In this document: in pieces, positions 54,790 to 62,951 of the stretch | Layout of the letters: every line of letters starts with the position of its first letter | Position numbering within the stretch: the first letter of the stretch is position 1 | The notes under the pieces: generated by a model | Databases searched by the model: none | What the model was told of the DNA's origin: nothing | What the model saw: the letters and a program-made list of their open reading frames with translations, nothing else | Assembly (NCBI RefSeq): GCF_000743535.1 | Contig: NZ_AVCJ01000001.1 | Location: 434,001-498,000, forward strand | DNA: 64,000 nt | Reading direction: 5' to 3' | DNA from: Arenimonas donghaensis DSM 18148 = HO3-R19 | Lineage (GTDB): Bacteria; Pseudomonadota; Gammaproteobacteria; Xanthomonadales; Xanthomonadaceae | Program-made: the position numbers and the translations under genes

Positions 54790-56079
54790 ATGAGCCTGCG
54801 CGAGCCTTCGGCGCACGCCGACTCCTGGTACGCGCAGGGCGCCACGCCCTCGCCCGCCCACCCGCGGCTGGAAGAACGCACCCGCGCCGATGTCGTCATC
54901 CTCGGCGCCGGCCTGACCGGGCTTTCGACGGCGATCGAACTGGCCCAGGCCGGCCTGGATGTCGTGGTGCTCGAAGGCCGCCGCGTCGGCTGGGGCGCCA
55001 GCGGGCGCAACGGCGGCCAGGTGATCTTCGGTTATGGCTGCGACCAGGCGAAGATCGCCGCCCTGCTGGGCATGGAGGCTTCCCGGCAGTTGTTCCAGTG
55101 GTCGGTGGACGCCGTCGACCTGGTCCGCCGCCGGATACTCGAGCACCGCATCGACGCGCACTGGCGCGACGGCCACGCCCACGTGGCGATCAAGCCCCGC
55201 CACCTCGGCGAGCTCAAGGCCTGGCAGGCCGACCTGGCGGACAACTACGGGTACCCGCTGCAGTGGTGGGAACGTGACCAGGTGCAGGCGGTGGTGTCGA
55301 GCCCGCGCTACATCGGCGCGCTCTACGATCCGTGTTCGGGCCACCTGCATCCGCTCAACTACACCCTGGGCCTGGCGCGCGCCGCCACCGGCGCCGGCGT
55401 GCGCATCTTCGAGCACTCGCCGGTCACCAAGCTGGAACGTGGCGGCCGCCCGCTGATGCGCACGGCCACCGGCGAAGTGCAGGCCGACTTCGCGGTGCTG
55501 GCCGGCAACGCACTGGTGCATGGCATAACACCCGAGCTCGACGCGCGGGTGATGCCGGTCGGCACCTATATCGGCGCCACCGCGCCGCTGGGTCCGGAAC
55601 GCGCACGTGCGCTGATCCGCAACGACATGGCGGTGGCGGACACCAACTGGGCCCTGGACTACTTCCGGCTCAGCCGCGACCACCGGCTGCTGTTTGGGGG
55701 CCGTGCCAGCTATTCCACCTTGCCGCCGCCGGGACTGGCCGGGGTGATGACCCGGCGCATGCGGCGAGTCTTCCCGCAGCTGGGCGACGTTGGCTTCGAG
55801 CAGGTCTGGGGCGGGCTGATCGACATCAGCCTCAACCGCGCCCCGCACTGGGGTCGGCTGGGCGACAACGTCTATTTCGCCCAGGGCTTCAGCGGCCACG
55901 GCGTCGCCGCCACCGGCCTGGCCGGACAGGTCATCGCCGAAGCCATCCGCGGCCAGGCCGGGCGCCTGGACGCCTTTGCCCGCATTCCGCACCGGCCGTT
56001 CCCTGGCGGCCGGACCCTGCGCACGCCGCTGCTGGTGGCGGCGATGGCCTGGTACAAGCTGCGCGACGCGCTGTGGTGA
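54790..56079 (+). CDS. puuB: Gamma-glutamylputrescine oxidoreductase (PuuB type)
   Basis: A DAO-family FAD oxidase of 429 residues that oxidises gamma-glutamylputrescine to the aldehyde. The dinucleotide-binding loop is VVILGAGLTGLSTAIELAQ, preceded by a W-rich N-terminus (DSWYAQG) typical of PuuB. GRRVGWGASGRNGGQVIFGYG and YFAQGFSGHGVAATGLAGQ are FAD/active-site segments. It follows the ligase with a 1-base gap. The next pathway enzyme, PuuC-like, lies about 6.9 kb downstream. Confidence 0.92.
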   Translation: MSLREPSAHADSWYAQGATPSPAHPRLEERTRADVVILGAGLTGLSTAIELAQAGLDVVVLEGRRVGWGASGRNGGQVIFGYGCDQAKIAALLGMEASRQLFQWSVDAVDLVRRRILEHRIDAHWRDGHAHVAIKPRHLGELKAWQADLADNYGYPLQWWERDQVQAVVSSPRYIGALYDPCSGHLHPLNYTLGLARAATGAGVRIFEHSPVTKLERGGRPLMRTATGEVQADFAVLAGNALVHGITPELDARVMPVGTYIGATAPLGPERARALIRNDMAVADTNWALDYFRLSRDHRLLFGGRASYSTLPPPGLAGVMTRRMRRVFPQLGDVGFEQVWGGLIDISLNRAPHWGRLGDNVYFAQGFSGHGVAATGLAGQVIAEAIRGQAGRLDAFARIPHRPFPGGRTLRTPLLVAAMAWYKLRDALW

Positions 56080-56097
56080 GCGCGTCGCGCGCCCCGG

Positions 56098-57600
56098 TCA
56101 GGCCGTGGGCTGCACGTTGGCGTTGAGGCGGAACAGGTTGCCCGGGTCGTAGCGGTTCTTCACCTGCACCAGCCGCTCGTAATTGCCCTGGTAATTGCCA
56201 CCGACCACGCGGGCGGATTCGTTGGTGACCTCGTTGGCGTACCAGCCGTCGGTGAACCGCTCGAAAGGCTTCCACTCCTCCCGAATGTAGGCCACGTGCT
56301 GCTCGGGCGACTCCGCCAGCGGCCAGCGCACGAAGAACAGCATGTTGGCGATGGCCTTGCGCTGTGCGAACGCGGTGGCGTCGGCCGGCACCCGGCTGAT
56401 CGCGCCGCCGGCATGCTGGAACGCCAGCATGGTGCCGCGTTCGACGAAGCCGTCGAAGTTGTCCGCGATCAGGTCCACCAGCGCGTCAGGAAGCTCATTG
56501 ATGAAACCCGACTTCAGGTACTGCGCGTGGTTGCGCGGGTCGGAGTTGTCGTGGATCTGCTGGATGGCGACGTAGTCACGCCGTTCGATGCCGTCCCGGA
56601 TCGGCTTGCCGGCCTTGTACAGCGGCGCGAGCACGGCTTCCGCCTTCTCCTCGGGGCCGGAGTAACACACGTGCATGCCGACGATGCCGTCCGGCTTGCC
56701 GATGGGCGAGTTGGCCATCATGTCGAGGTACAGCTCGTCCGGCGCCTGCCGTGAATAGTCGGCATAGAACCGCGCGATGTCGCGGAGCTGGGACAGCGGG
56801 AAGAGCAGGTCGCCGCCGACCACCGTTCGCTTCATCGGATGGAGCTGGAACTCGAAGCGGGTCACCACGCCGAAATTGCCGCCACCGCCGCGCACGCCCC
56901 AGTAGAGGTCCGGGTGCTCCTCGGCGTTTGCGTGCACCAGCTTGCCGTCTGCGGTGACGATGTCGACCGCCGTCACGTTGTCCAGCGCCAGGCCGAAACG
57001 CCGCGCCAGGCGGCCAAAGCCACCGCCCAGGGTCAGGCCACCCACGCCCGTGTGCGACACCGTACCGGCGGTGGTGACCAGGCCCTGCGCCATGGCCTCG
57101 TGGTCGAGCGAGGCCAGCAGGCTGCCACCGGCGACATGGGCGCGGCGCGTGCGGGCATCCACGTGGGTGCCACGCAGCGTCGACAGGTCGATCTGCAGGC
57201 CGCCGTCGCAGGTGGACTTGCCGCCGTAGCTGTGGCCACCGCATTTCACGGCCAGCAGCAGGTCCCGCTGCCGGGCAAATTCCACCGCGCGCATGACGTC
57301 GGAGGCCCCGGTGGGCTGCACCACCAGCGCCGGGTACTTGTCGATGCCGGCGTTGACCACCCTTCGAGCGGCGTCATAGCCCTCGTGGCCCGGGAGCAGC
57401 AGACGCCCCTGCAAGCTGTCGCGCAATTCCTCCAGTGCCGCGTGTTCCAGCGTCAGCTTGCGCCCGTCCAGGCCGATGGCTTCGACGGCGCCATCCACCC
57501 TGGACAGCGTTTGCACGGCTTGCGCGAGGGCGGCGGAAGTGGGCAGCGCGGCAACGGCGGCTGCACCGAGCGCGGTTTGCATGAATCGGCGTCTTTGCAT
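56098..57600 (-). CDS. Tat-exported berberine-bridge-type FAD oxidoreductase
   Basis: A 500-residue FAD-linked oxidase (FAD_binding_4 plus BBE domain). A twin-arginine signal (MQRRRFMQTALGAAAVAALP) suggests folded export. His in KCGGHSYGGKST is the covalent 8-alpha-FAD attachment site; the second, Cys attachment seen in plant BBE enzymes is not present (SHTGVGGLTLGGGFG there). The BBE C-terminus NYERLVQVKNRYDPGNLFRL is intact. Related enzymes oxidise sugars, alcohols or phenolics; the substrate is unknown. It is convergent with puuB and followed upstream by a 253-base gap containing the arsR promoter. Confidence 0.88.
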   Translation of the reverse strand: MQRRRFMQTALGAAAVAALPTSAALAQAVQTLSRVDGAVEAIGLDGRKLTLEHAALEELRDSLQGRLLLPGHEGYDAARRVVNAGIDKYPALVVQPTGASDVMRAVEFARQRDLLLAVKCGGHSYGGKSTCDGGLQIDLSTLRGTHVDARTRRAHVAGGSLLASLDHEAMAQGLVTTAGTVSHTGVGGLTLGGGFGRLARRFGLALDNVTAVDIVTADGKLVHANAEEHPDLYWGVRGGGGNFGVVTRFEFQLHPMKRTVVGGDLLFPLSQLRDIARFYADYSRQAPDELYLDMMANSPIGKPDGIVGMHVCYSGPEEKAEAVLAPLYKAGKPIRDGIERRDYVAIQQIHDNSDPRNHAQYLKSGFINELPDALVDLIADNFDGFVERGTMLAFQHAGGAISRVPADATAFAQRKAIANMLFFVRWPLAESPEQHVAYIREEWKPFERFTDGWYANEVTNESARVVGGNYQGNYERLVQVKNRYDPGNLFRLNANVQPTA

Positions 57601-57796
57601 GACCTCTCCCCTTTCGTGGCGGGACGGCCCGACGGGGCAGGTCCCGTGACTTCATGACGTGCCCTTGCGGCACCACGCGCACGACCTCGTGCCGATCGCC
57701 GAAGCCCAAGCCCCCTGGACTCCCTGCAGAGCCAGCCCGGTCGCTGTCCTGGAGTGGAACGCACTCGGGCGCGGCTCCCGGCCGGTCCGGGTTTGC

Positions 57797-57839
57797 TTGA
57801 CGCGGATCGTTCCGGGAAGTTATATAACCACTTGGTTAT
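57797..57839 (+). promoter_or_regulatory. arsR promoter with overlapping operator
   Basis: TTGACG (57797-57802), 18 bases, TATATA (57821-57826). A perfect dyad ATAACCA-CT-TGGTTAT (57824-57839) overlaps the -10 and the start site, as expected for an autorepressed ArsR gene. The rest of the gap (57601-57796) shows nothing I can support. Confidence 0.7.
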
Positions 57840-57853
57840 CTTCAGGCTGACCC

Positions 57854-58222
57854 ATGGCCGACCGACTCAGCGCCACCTTCGCCGCCCTCGCCGACCCGAC
57901 CCGGCGCGCCATCCTGGCGCGGCTGACCGAGGGCGAGTGTTCGGTCACCGCACTGGCGGAACCGTTCGCCATGAGCCAGCCGGCCGTGTCCAAGCACCTC
58001 AAGGTGCTCGAGCGTGCCGGCCTGGTCAGCCGCGGGCGCGAGGCGCAGTGGCGCCCGTGCCGCCTCGATGCCGGCCCGCTGAAGGACGCGACCGACTGGC
58101 TCGAACCCTATCGCCAGCTTTGGGAAGCCCGCTTCGACCGCCTCGACGCCTACCTGGCCGAACTGCAGGCCGGGGCTGGCCCGGCGAGCAAGTCCAAGCC
58201 CAAGCCGCGCAAACCCCGCTGA
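57854..58222 (+). CDS. ArsR-family transcriptional regulator
   Basis: A 122-residue winged-helix repressor: FAALADPTRRAILARL, then ECSVTALAEPFAMSQPAVSKHL (recognition helix) and VLERAGLVSRGREAQWR. It has no metal-binding CxC, so it is not a metalloid sensor; it belongs to the group linked with SRPBCC (AHSA1) proteins. It precedes a glyoxalase-like and two SRPBCC genes on the same strand. The C-terminal tail is basic and disordered (KSKPKPRKPR). A strong dyad covers its promoter. Confidence 0.93.
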   Translation: MADRLSATFAALADPTRRAILARLTEGECSVTALAEPFAMSQPAVSKHLKVLERAGLVSRGREAQWRPCRLDAGPLKDATDWLEPYRQLWEARFDRLDAYLAELQAGAGPASKSKPKPRKPR

Positions 58223-58254
58223 CCCATCCATCGATTACCCGACAGGAGCCCCCG

Positions 58255-58716
58255 ATGGCCATCACCGCGATCCACCCCTACCTCAACTTCCAGGGCAACT
58301 GCGAAGAAGCCTTCGCCCATTACGCCAAGGTGCTGGGCGCCAAGAACACCGGCATCTTCCGCTACGGTGACGCGCCGCCGGAGCCGGGCGAGGCGTCGAC
58401 ATCCTCGCCGGAGGGCTGTAATCCCGCGCTGCCGCCTGGCTTCGAGGACAAGGTGATGAACACCGCCCTGCGCCTGGGCGACATGATCCTGATGGGCAGC
58501 GACTGCCCGCCCGGCATGTCCGAGCCCGGCGCCAACTTCACCGTTTCGATCCAGGTCACCGACGAAGCCGAAGCCGAACGCCTGTTCGCCGGCCTGATGG
58601 AAGGCGGCGGCAAGGTGCAGATGGCCATGGGCGAAACCTTCTGGGCCCGGCGTTTCGGCATGGGCGTGGACCGGTTCGGCACGCCCTGGATGGTCAACTG
58701 CGACCGGGAGGCCTGA
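58255..58716 (+). CDS. VOC-superfamily PhnB-like protein
   Basis: A 153-residue glyoxalase/PhnB-like protein: HPYLNFQGNCEEAFAHYAKVLGA, MNTALRLGDMILMGSD and a C-terminal FGTPWMVNCDRE. Catalytic function is unknown; members are often found with ArsR/SRPBCC genes. A CAGGAG ribosome-binding site precedes the ATG. It lies 3 bases before the next SRPBCC gene. Confidence 0.9.
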   Translation: MAITAIHPYLNFQGNCEEAFAHYAKVLGAKNTGIFRYGDAPPEPGEASTSSPEGCNPALPPGFEDKVMNTALRLGDMILMGSDCPPGMSEPGANFTVSIQVTDEAEAERLFAGLMEGGGKVQMAMGETFWARRFGMGVDRFGTPWMVNCDREA

Positions 58717-58719
58717 GCC

Positions 58720-59241
58720 ATGGCGCGCACCACCCTGCAGGCCGACCTGGCCGAGCGCCAGGTCATCCTCACCCGTGATTTCCAGGCGCCGCGCGAGCTG
58801 GTGTTCCAGGCCTTCACCGATGCCGGCGCCCTCGCGCGCTGGTGGGGCCCGCATGGCTTCAACACCGAGATCGTCGAAAACCAGGTCCAGGCCGGCGGCC
58901 GCTACCACTTCGTGATGCGCGACGGCGAGGGCAACGCCTACCCGGTACGCGGCCAGTACGTCGAAGTGACGCCGCCCGGGCGCCTGGTGATGACCGACGA
59001 CTGCAGCTGCATGCCTCCCGAGTGGCTGAGGGAACACGCCGCCGACGAGATGGCCCGCGGCGAGGCGATCGTGAACACCAGCGTGACCACCTTTGAAGAC
59101 CTGGGTGATGGCCGCACCCGCATGCGCATGGAAATCACCTGCCCGAACAACCGCCTGCGCGACGGCCTGGTCAAGGCCGGCATGAACGAAGGCTGGGGTG
59201 AGAGCTTCGAGAAGCTCGACGCCGCGCTGCGAACCCCCTGA
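58720..59241 (+). CDS. SRPBCC (AHSA1-like) protein 1
   Basis: A 173-residue START/SRPBCC-fold protein: LTRDFQAPRELVFQAFTDA near the start, then RWWGPHGFNTE and GGRYHFVMRDGEG, and a C-terminal amphipathic helix (GWGESFEKLDAAL). The hydrophobic-pocket fold suggests binding of a small ligand; function unknown. It is co-transcribed with the ArsR regulator and a second copy. Confidence 0.9.
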   Translation: MARTTLQADLAERQVILTRDFQAPRELVFQAFTDAGALARWWGPHGFNTEIVENQVQAGGRYHFVMRDGEGNAYPVRGQYVEVTPPGRLVMTDDCSCMPPEWLREHAADEMARGEAIVNTSVTTFEDLGDGRTRMRMEITCPNNRLRDGLVKAGMNEGWGESFEKLDAALRTP

Positions 59242-59262
59242 CCTGTCCCGGGAGCCGAACCG

Positions 59263-59733
59263 ATGAGCGCCACCGCCGCACCACCGGCCCGCGAGGGCCA
59301 GGACGAACTGATCATCGTCCGCGACTTCCGCGCCCCGCGCGCGCTGGTCTTCCGGGCCTGGACCGACGCGAGCATGCTGCCGCGCTGGTTCTGCCCGGAA
59401 GGCTGCGACCTGCCCTTCCAGCGCTTCGACCCTCGGGTGGGCGGCAGCTACCGCGTCTGCCTGCGCGGCAGGGAAAGTGGCACCGAATGGTGGATGCAGG
59501 GTGAGTTCCTGGCCATCGAGCCGAACGAGCGCATCGTCTTCACCCACGTCTGGGACGACGTGGCCCGCCGCCCCGACCAGGACTCCGTGGTCACCGTCAC
59601 CTTCTCCGACACGCAAGGCGGCACCCGCATGCACTTCCACCAGCAGCGTTTTGCATCCGAATTCGAGCGCGACGACCACCGCGGTGGCTGGAACAGCTGT
59701 TTCAACCGGCTCGAGGCCCTGGTCCGGCACTGA
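59263..59733 (+). CDS. SRPBCC (AHSA1-like) protein 2
   Basis: A 156-residue paralog of the preceding gene: IIVRDFRAPRALVFRAWTDA, RWFCPEGCDLPF and WNSCFNRLEALV. The close likeness at both ends suggests tandem duplication followed by divergence. It is the last gene of the ArsR-led operon and is convergent with the TonB receptor, 25 bases away. Confidence 0.9.
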   Translation: MSATAAPPAREGQDELIIVRDFRAPRALVFRAWTDASMLPRWFCPEGCDLPFQRFDPRVGGSYRVCLRGRESGTEWWMQGEFLAIEPNERIVFTHVWDDVARRPDQDSVVTVTFSDTQGGTRMHFHQQRFASEFERDDHRGGWNSCFNRLEALVRH

Positions 59734-59758
59734 GCCGACGCCCGAGCCCGGGACCGCG

Positions 59759-61729
59759 CTAGAACTTCAACCGCACCCCGCCGTTGACCACGAACCCGTC
59801 CAGGGGCGCCCAGGCATCCACGGTCCACTGGCCATCGCTGGTGCGGCGCTGGCGCAGCATCGGGTCATGCTTGCTCTGGCGAACGTCGAGGATGTTCTCC
59901 AGGTTGAGGAAGAGGCTGACGTTGCCCAGCACGATCTCGCCAAGCGCACCCAACTCGACGTAGGGACGGCTGCGGCGGCGCCATGGGTTGTCGTCCAGCG
60001 CCTGGGTCCCCGTGTAATACGCCTCGAGCCCGATGCGGCCGCGGCCATGCTGTTCCCACATCGCCACGATGCCGGCGGAATGACGGGGCGTCAGGGACAC
60101 TGCACGGCGGCCGCCACCTTCGCCCGGCTCGTCGGCGTCGGTGTAGACGTAGCTGCCGGTCACCGTGGTGTCACGCCAGCGGTAGCGCAGCAGAAGCTCG
60201 CTGCCCCGGGTGCGGGTGACACCCCGCACGTTGATCAGCTGCACGCGTTCACCTGGCGCGGACAGCGAATCGACCAGTCGCACCGCATCGTTGATGTTCG
60301 ACGCGAACAGGCTCACGTTGGTTTCCCAGGGGCCACGGGTATAACCCACGTCGATCGAACCGGTCGTCGCCGTTTCCGCCTGCAGCCCTTGCAGGGGGTC
60401 GAGACGGGACAGGCCGGCGGCCTCGATTTCCTCCACGAAGGGCGTGGGTGCGTAGAAGCCCCCGCCCATGGCCGCCCGCAGGGTCCAGTCGCCGGGCCGG
60501 AAAAGCAGCGACACGCGCGGACTGAGGTGCCCTCCGTACTCGCTGTGCTCGTCCCAGCGGGCGCTACCGGAGAGCGTCAGGTCTCCACCCAGCGCCTGCT
60601 CGGCCTGCACGAACACCGCCGGCACCGTATGGCGGTAATCGAACTGCCGGAACTGCCGCAACCTGAACCGGTCCTGCTGCGCCGCCACGCCGGCCAGCCA
60701 GCTCGTGTCGCCGAAGCCGGAGGCATAGGTTGCTTCGGCGAAACCCGTCCAGTGGGCGTCCTGTTCCAGGGATTCGCCGTAACGATGGCGATGGTCGGTC
60801 GACATGGCCGAAGCACGCAGCTGCAGACGGTCCGTCTCCCGGAGCGGGATCTCGACCACGGCGCCCGCGTCATGGCGATCGGTGTGCTGTTCCAGCGCGA
60901 ATGGCTGGCCATCGGGCGCGAGCCGGCCGGGCAAGGTGCCGCCCCTACGGCTTTCGCGCGTGCTGCCGCCGGTCACCAGCGCGCGGGCGCCCGTGTCCGC
61001 TTCCCAGAAGAGGCGCGGGCGCAGGGTGGAGCGTTCATAGCCGGGCATGTCGGCCCAGCCATCGCTGTCCAGGTCCTGGCGATCCTGCCGGTGGTGGCCG
61101 GCCACCACCGACAGCCCCCATTGCCCGGTGAGTGGCCCGGCGGCATACCCCGTCAGGTCCTGGCCTCCGCGGCTGGTGGCGTTGAACAACATCTCGGCCT
61201 CGCGGGTTTCGCGCGGCCGACGGGAAACAAGGTTCACCACGCCGCCCAGGGCCGCCGGGCCGTATAGCGCCGACGCACTGCCCTTGATGATCTCCACGCT
61301 GCCCAGGTCGGTGGGTGGAATCTGCAGCAGGCCGATTGACGAAGACTGGCCGCCGTACAACGGCAACCCATCCGCCAGCAGCTGGGTGTAGCGGCCGCGC
61401 ATGCCCTGGATGCGGATGTTCGACCCGCCCATCCCGGGCGATGTGTTCTGTACGCGAACGCCTGCGGTTTCAGCCACCAGCATCGACACGTTTCCCGGCG
61501 ACATCAGCAGTTTTTCCTCGATTTCCTCCCTCGGGACCACGTCCACCCGGATGGGGTCGTCGCTGACACGACGGCCCGAGCGGGTGGACTGCACCACGAC
61601 GGCTTCCAACGCCACCGCGTCGTCGTGGTCGTCGTGCGTCGTCGCCGGCTCATGCGCGCGCGTGGTGGTGGAACCGGCGAAAAGGGCGATGCCCAGGGCC
61701 AGTGCAAGGGGGTTGAGGGACGAAGTCAT
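59759..61729 (-). CDS. TonB-dependent outer-membrane receptor
   Basis: A 656-residue outer-membrane receptor: signal peptide to about residue 25, then a His/Asp-rich mature N-terminus (HDDHDD at 32-37), a TonB-box-like EAVVV (42-46), the plug with GMGGSNIRIQGMRGRYTQLL, and a 22-strand barrel ending in GVRLKF with the terminal Phe. The His/Asp-rich start and the MerR operator 53 bases upstream suggest a metal or metal-complex substrate; the cargo is unknown. Transcription is from a MerR-type promoter whose -35 includes the merR stop codon. Confidence 0.93.
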   Translation of the reverse strand: MTSSLNPLALALGIALFAGSTTTRAHEPATTHDDHDDAVALEAVVVQSTRSGRRVSDDPIRVDVVPREEIEEKLLMSPGNVSMLVAETAGVRVQNTSPGMGGSNIRIQGMRGRYTQLLADGLPLYGGQSSSIGLLQIPPTDLGSVEIIKGSASALYGPAALGGVVNLVSRRPRETREAEMLFNATSRGGQDLTGYAAGPLTGQWGLSVVAGHHRQDRQDLDSDGWADMPGYERSTLRPRLFWEADTGARALVTGGSTRESRRGGTLPGRLAPDGQPFALEQHTDRHDAGAVVEIPLRETDRLQLRASAMSTDHRHRYGESLEQDAHWTGFAEATYASGFGDTSWLAGVAAQQDRFRLRQFRQFDYRHTVPAVFVQAEQALGGDLTLSGSARWDEHSEYGGHLSPRVSLLFRPGDWTLRAAMGGGFYAPTPFVEEIEAAGLSRLDPLQGLQAETATTGSIDVGYTRGPWETNVSLFASNINDAVRLVDSLSAPGERVQLINVRGVTRTRGSELLLRYRWRDTTVTGSYVYTDADEPGEGGGRRAVSLTPRHSAGIVAMWEQHGRGRIGLEAYYTGTQALDDNPWRRRSRPYVELGALGEIVLGNVSLFLNLENILDVRQSKHDPMLRQRRTSDGQWTVDAWAPLDGFVVNGGVRLKF

Positions 61730-61775
61730 GGAAACGGAGGGCGCAGCCAGGCCGCAGGATGGCGAAGAGGCGTGT

Positions 61776-61806
61776 CTTGTAAACCCTGAAGTGACTACAG
61801 GGTCAA
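61776..61806 (-). promoter_or_regulatory. MerR-type promoter for the TonB receptor
   Basis: Minus-strand TTGACC (61806-61801), a 19-base spacer, TACAAG (61781-61776). The spacer and flank contain the dyad ACCCTGTAG-TCA-CTTCAGGGT, one mismatch from perfect. The 19-base spacing is the MerR-family signature. The merR stop TGA (61805-61803) lies inside the -35. Confidence 0.8.
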
Positions 61807-62213
61807 GCGGCAGGCGTTGGCTGCAAGGCTTCGAGCACGCGGCAATCGGCGACGCGCCCACCCGGGCAGCTCCCGAGCATCCGTCCGAGCTCGGCCTGCA
61901 AGGCCTGAAGATCCCGGATCCTGAGGCCGATGTCGGCGATATGGGCTTGAACGAGGCCGTCCACCGAGCTGCATTGGAAGTCCCGCTGCTCGCCAAGCGC
62001 GATGAGTTCCCGGATCTGCTCGATGGAAAAACCGAGTTCGCGCGCCCTGCGGACGAACGAAAGGCGCTCCAGGTCCTTGGCGCCGTAGTAGCGGTAGTTG
62101 CCTGCGGAGCGCATGGCCTCGGCCAGGAGGCCGATCTTTTCGTAATAGCGGATCGTCTCCACCTTGGTGCCGGTCTGGCGGGCCAGCTGGCCGATGGTGA
62201 ACGTTGCGGACAT
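61803..62213 (-). CDS. MerR-family metal-responsive regulator
   Basis: A 136-residue MerR regulator: IGQLARQTGTKVETIRYYEK (helix-turn-helix), then RSAGNYRYYGAKDLERLSF, a long dimer helix and the C-terminal metal loop. Cys81 matches the position that distinguishes divalent-metal sensors such as ZntR, CadR and PbrR; Cys116 and Cys124 (CPGGRVADC) match the two loop cysteines of CueR. Zn, Cd, Pb or Co are therefore more likely than Cu. It is divergent from the CDF transporter and followed by the TonB receptor; both have its operators. Confidence 0.92.
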   Translation of the reverse strand: MSATFTIGQLARQTGTKVETIRYYEKIGLLAEAMRSAGNYRYYGAKDLERLSFVRRARELGFSIEQIRELIALGEQRDFQCSSVDGLVQAHIADIGLRIRDLQALQAELGRMLGSCPGGRVADCRVLEALQPTPAA

Positions 62214-62217
62214 GGGC

Positions 62218-62248
62218 TTGACCCTGTAGTGGCTACAGGGTTGATAAA
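62218..62248 (+). promoter_or_regulatory. MerR-type promoter for the CDF transporter
   Basis: TTGACC (62218-62223), a 19-base spacer, GATAAA (62243-62248). A perfect dyad ACCCTGTAG-TGG-CTACAGGGT (62221-62241) fills the spacer. It is the same operator as at 61776-61806. Confidence 0.85.
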
Positions 62249-62297
62249 GGTTACCGGAGCCGATTTCAAGACCGGGATCCCCCGACAGGAGCCCCCC

Positions 62298-62927
62298 GTG
62301 GACCATTGCTGCAGCCAGAAGCGCCAGGACCTGCAGAGCCTCGCCCTTCACAGCGCCCAGCGGCGCGTGCTGGTCGCGCTGCTGGTGATCAACCTGGCCA
62401 TGTTCCTGCTCGAGTTCGGTGCCGGGGTGGTGGCTCGTTCCAGTGCGCTGAAAGCCGATGCGGTGGACATGCTGGGCGACGGCATCGTCTACGGCCTGAG
62501 CTTGTGGGCCGTGAACCGGGGCCCCCGGTGGGAAGCCGGTGCCGCCCTGGTCAAGGGCCTGCTGATCCTTCTGCTGTTCATGTTCATCGTCGTCGAACTG
62601 ATCGGCAAACTGGTCAACGGCGTGCCGCCCTCCAGCACCCTGATGCTGGTCTTCGGTGCGATGGCGCTGGTGGCGAACCTCACCTGCCTCGCGTTGCTGT
62701 GGCGGTTCCGCGTACTCAACATCAACATGAAGAGCACCTTCGAATGTTCCCGCAACGACGTGGCGGCGAACCTCGGCGTACTGGTCGCGGCCTGCGGCGT
62801 CGCGTTGACCGGACGCGGCTGGCCGGACATCGTCGTTGGTGCCGCGATCGGCTTGCTGTTCCTGCGGTCCGCCCTGCGCATGATCGCCGAGGCCTGGCCA
62901 GCATGGCGGGCGGCGCGGACAGGGTGA
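62298..62927 (+). CDS. Short CDF-family cation transporter
   Basis: A 209-residue cation diffusion facilitator of the short type, with about five or six helices and no C-terminal cytoplasmic domain. The N-terminus has a Cys pair (Cys4-Cys5); helix two carries ADAVDMLGD, and helix five CSRNDVAANLG, the metal-site helices of CDF proteins. It probably exports a divalent metal in exchange for protons. The start is GTG at 62298, after CAGGAG, about 43 bases from the expected transcription start. The metal is not identified. Confidence 0.88.
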   Translation: MDHCCSQKRQDLQSLALHSAQRRVLVALLVINLAMFLLEFGAGVVARSSALKADAVDMLGDGIVYGLSLWAVNRGPRWEAGAALVKGLLILLLFMFIVVELIGKLVNGVPPSSTLMLVFGAMALVANLTCLALLWRFRVLNINMKSTFECSRNDVAANLGVLVAACGVALTGRGWPDIVVGAAIGLLFLRSALRMIAEAWPAWRAARTG

Positions 62928-62951
62928 GTCGGCCGTCGCGGAAGGGCGGCC

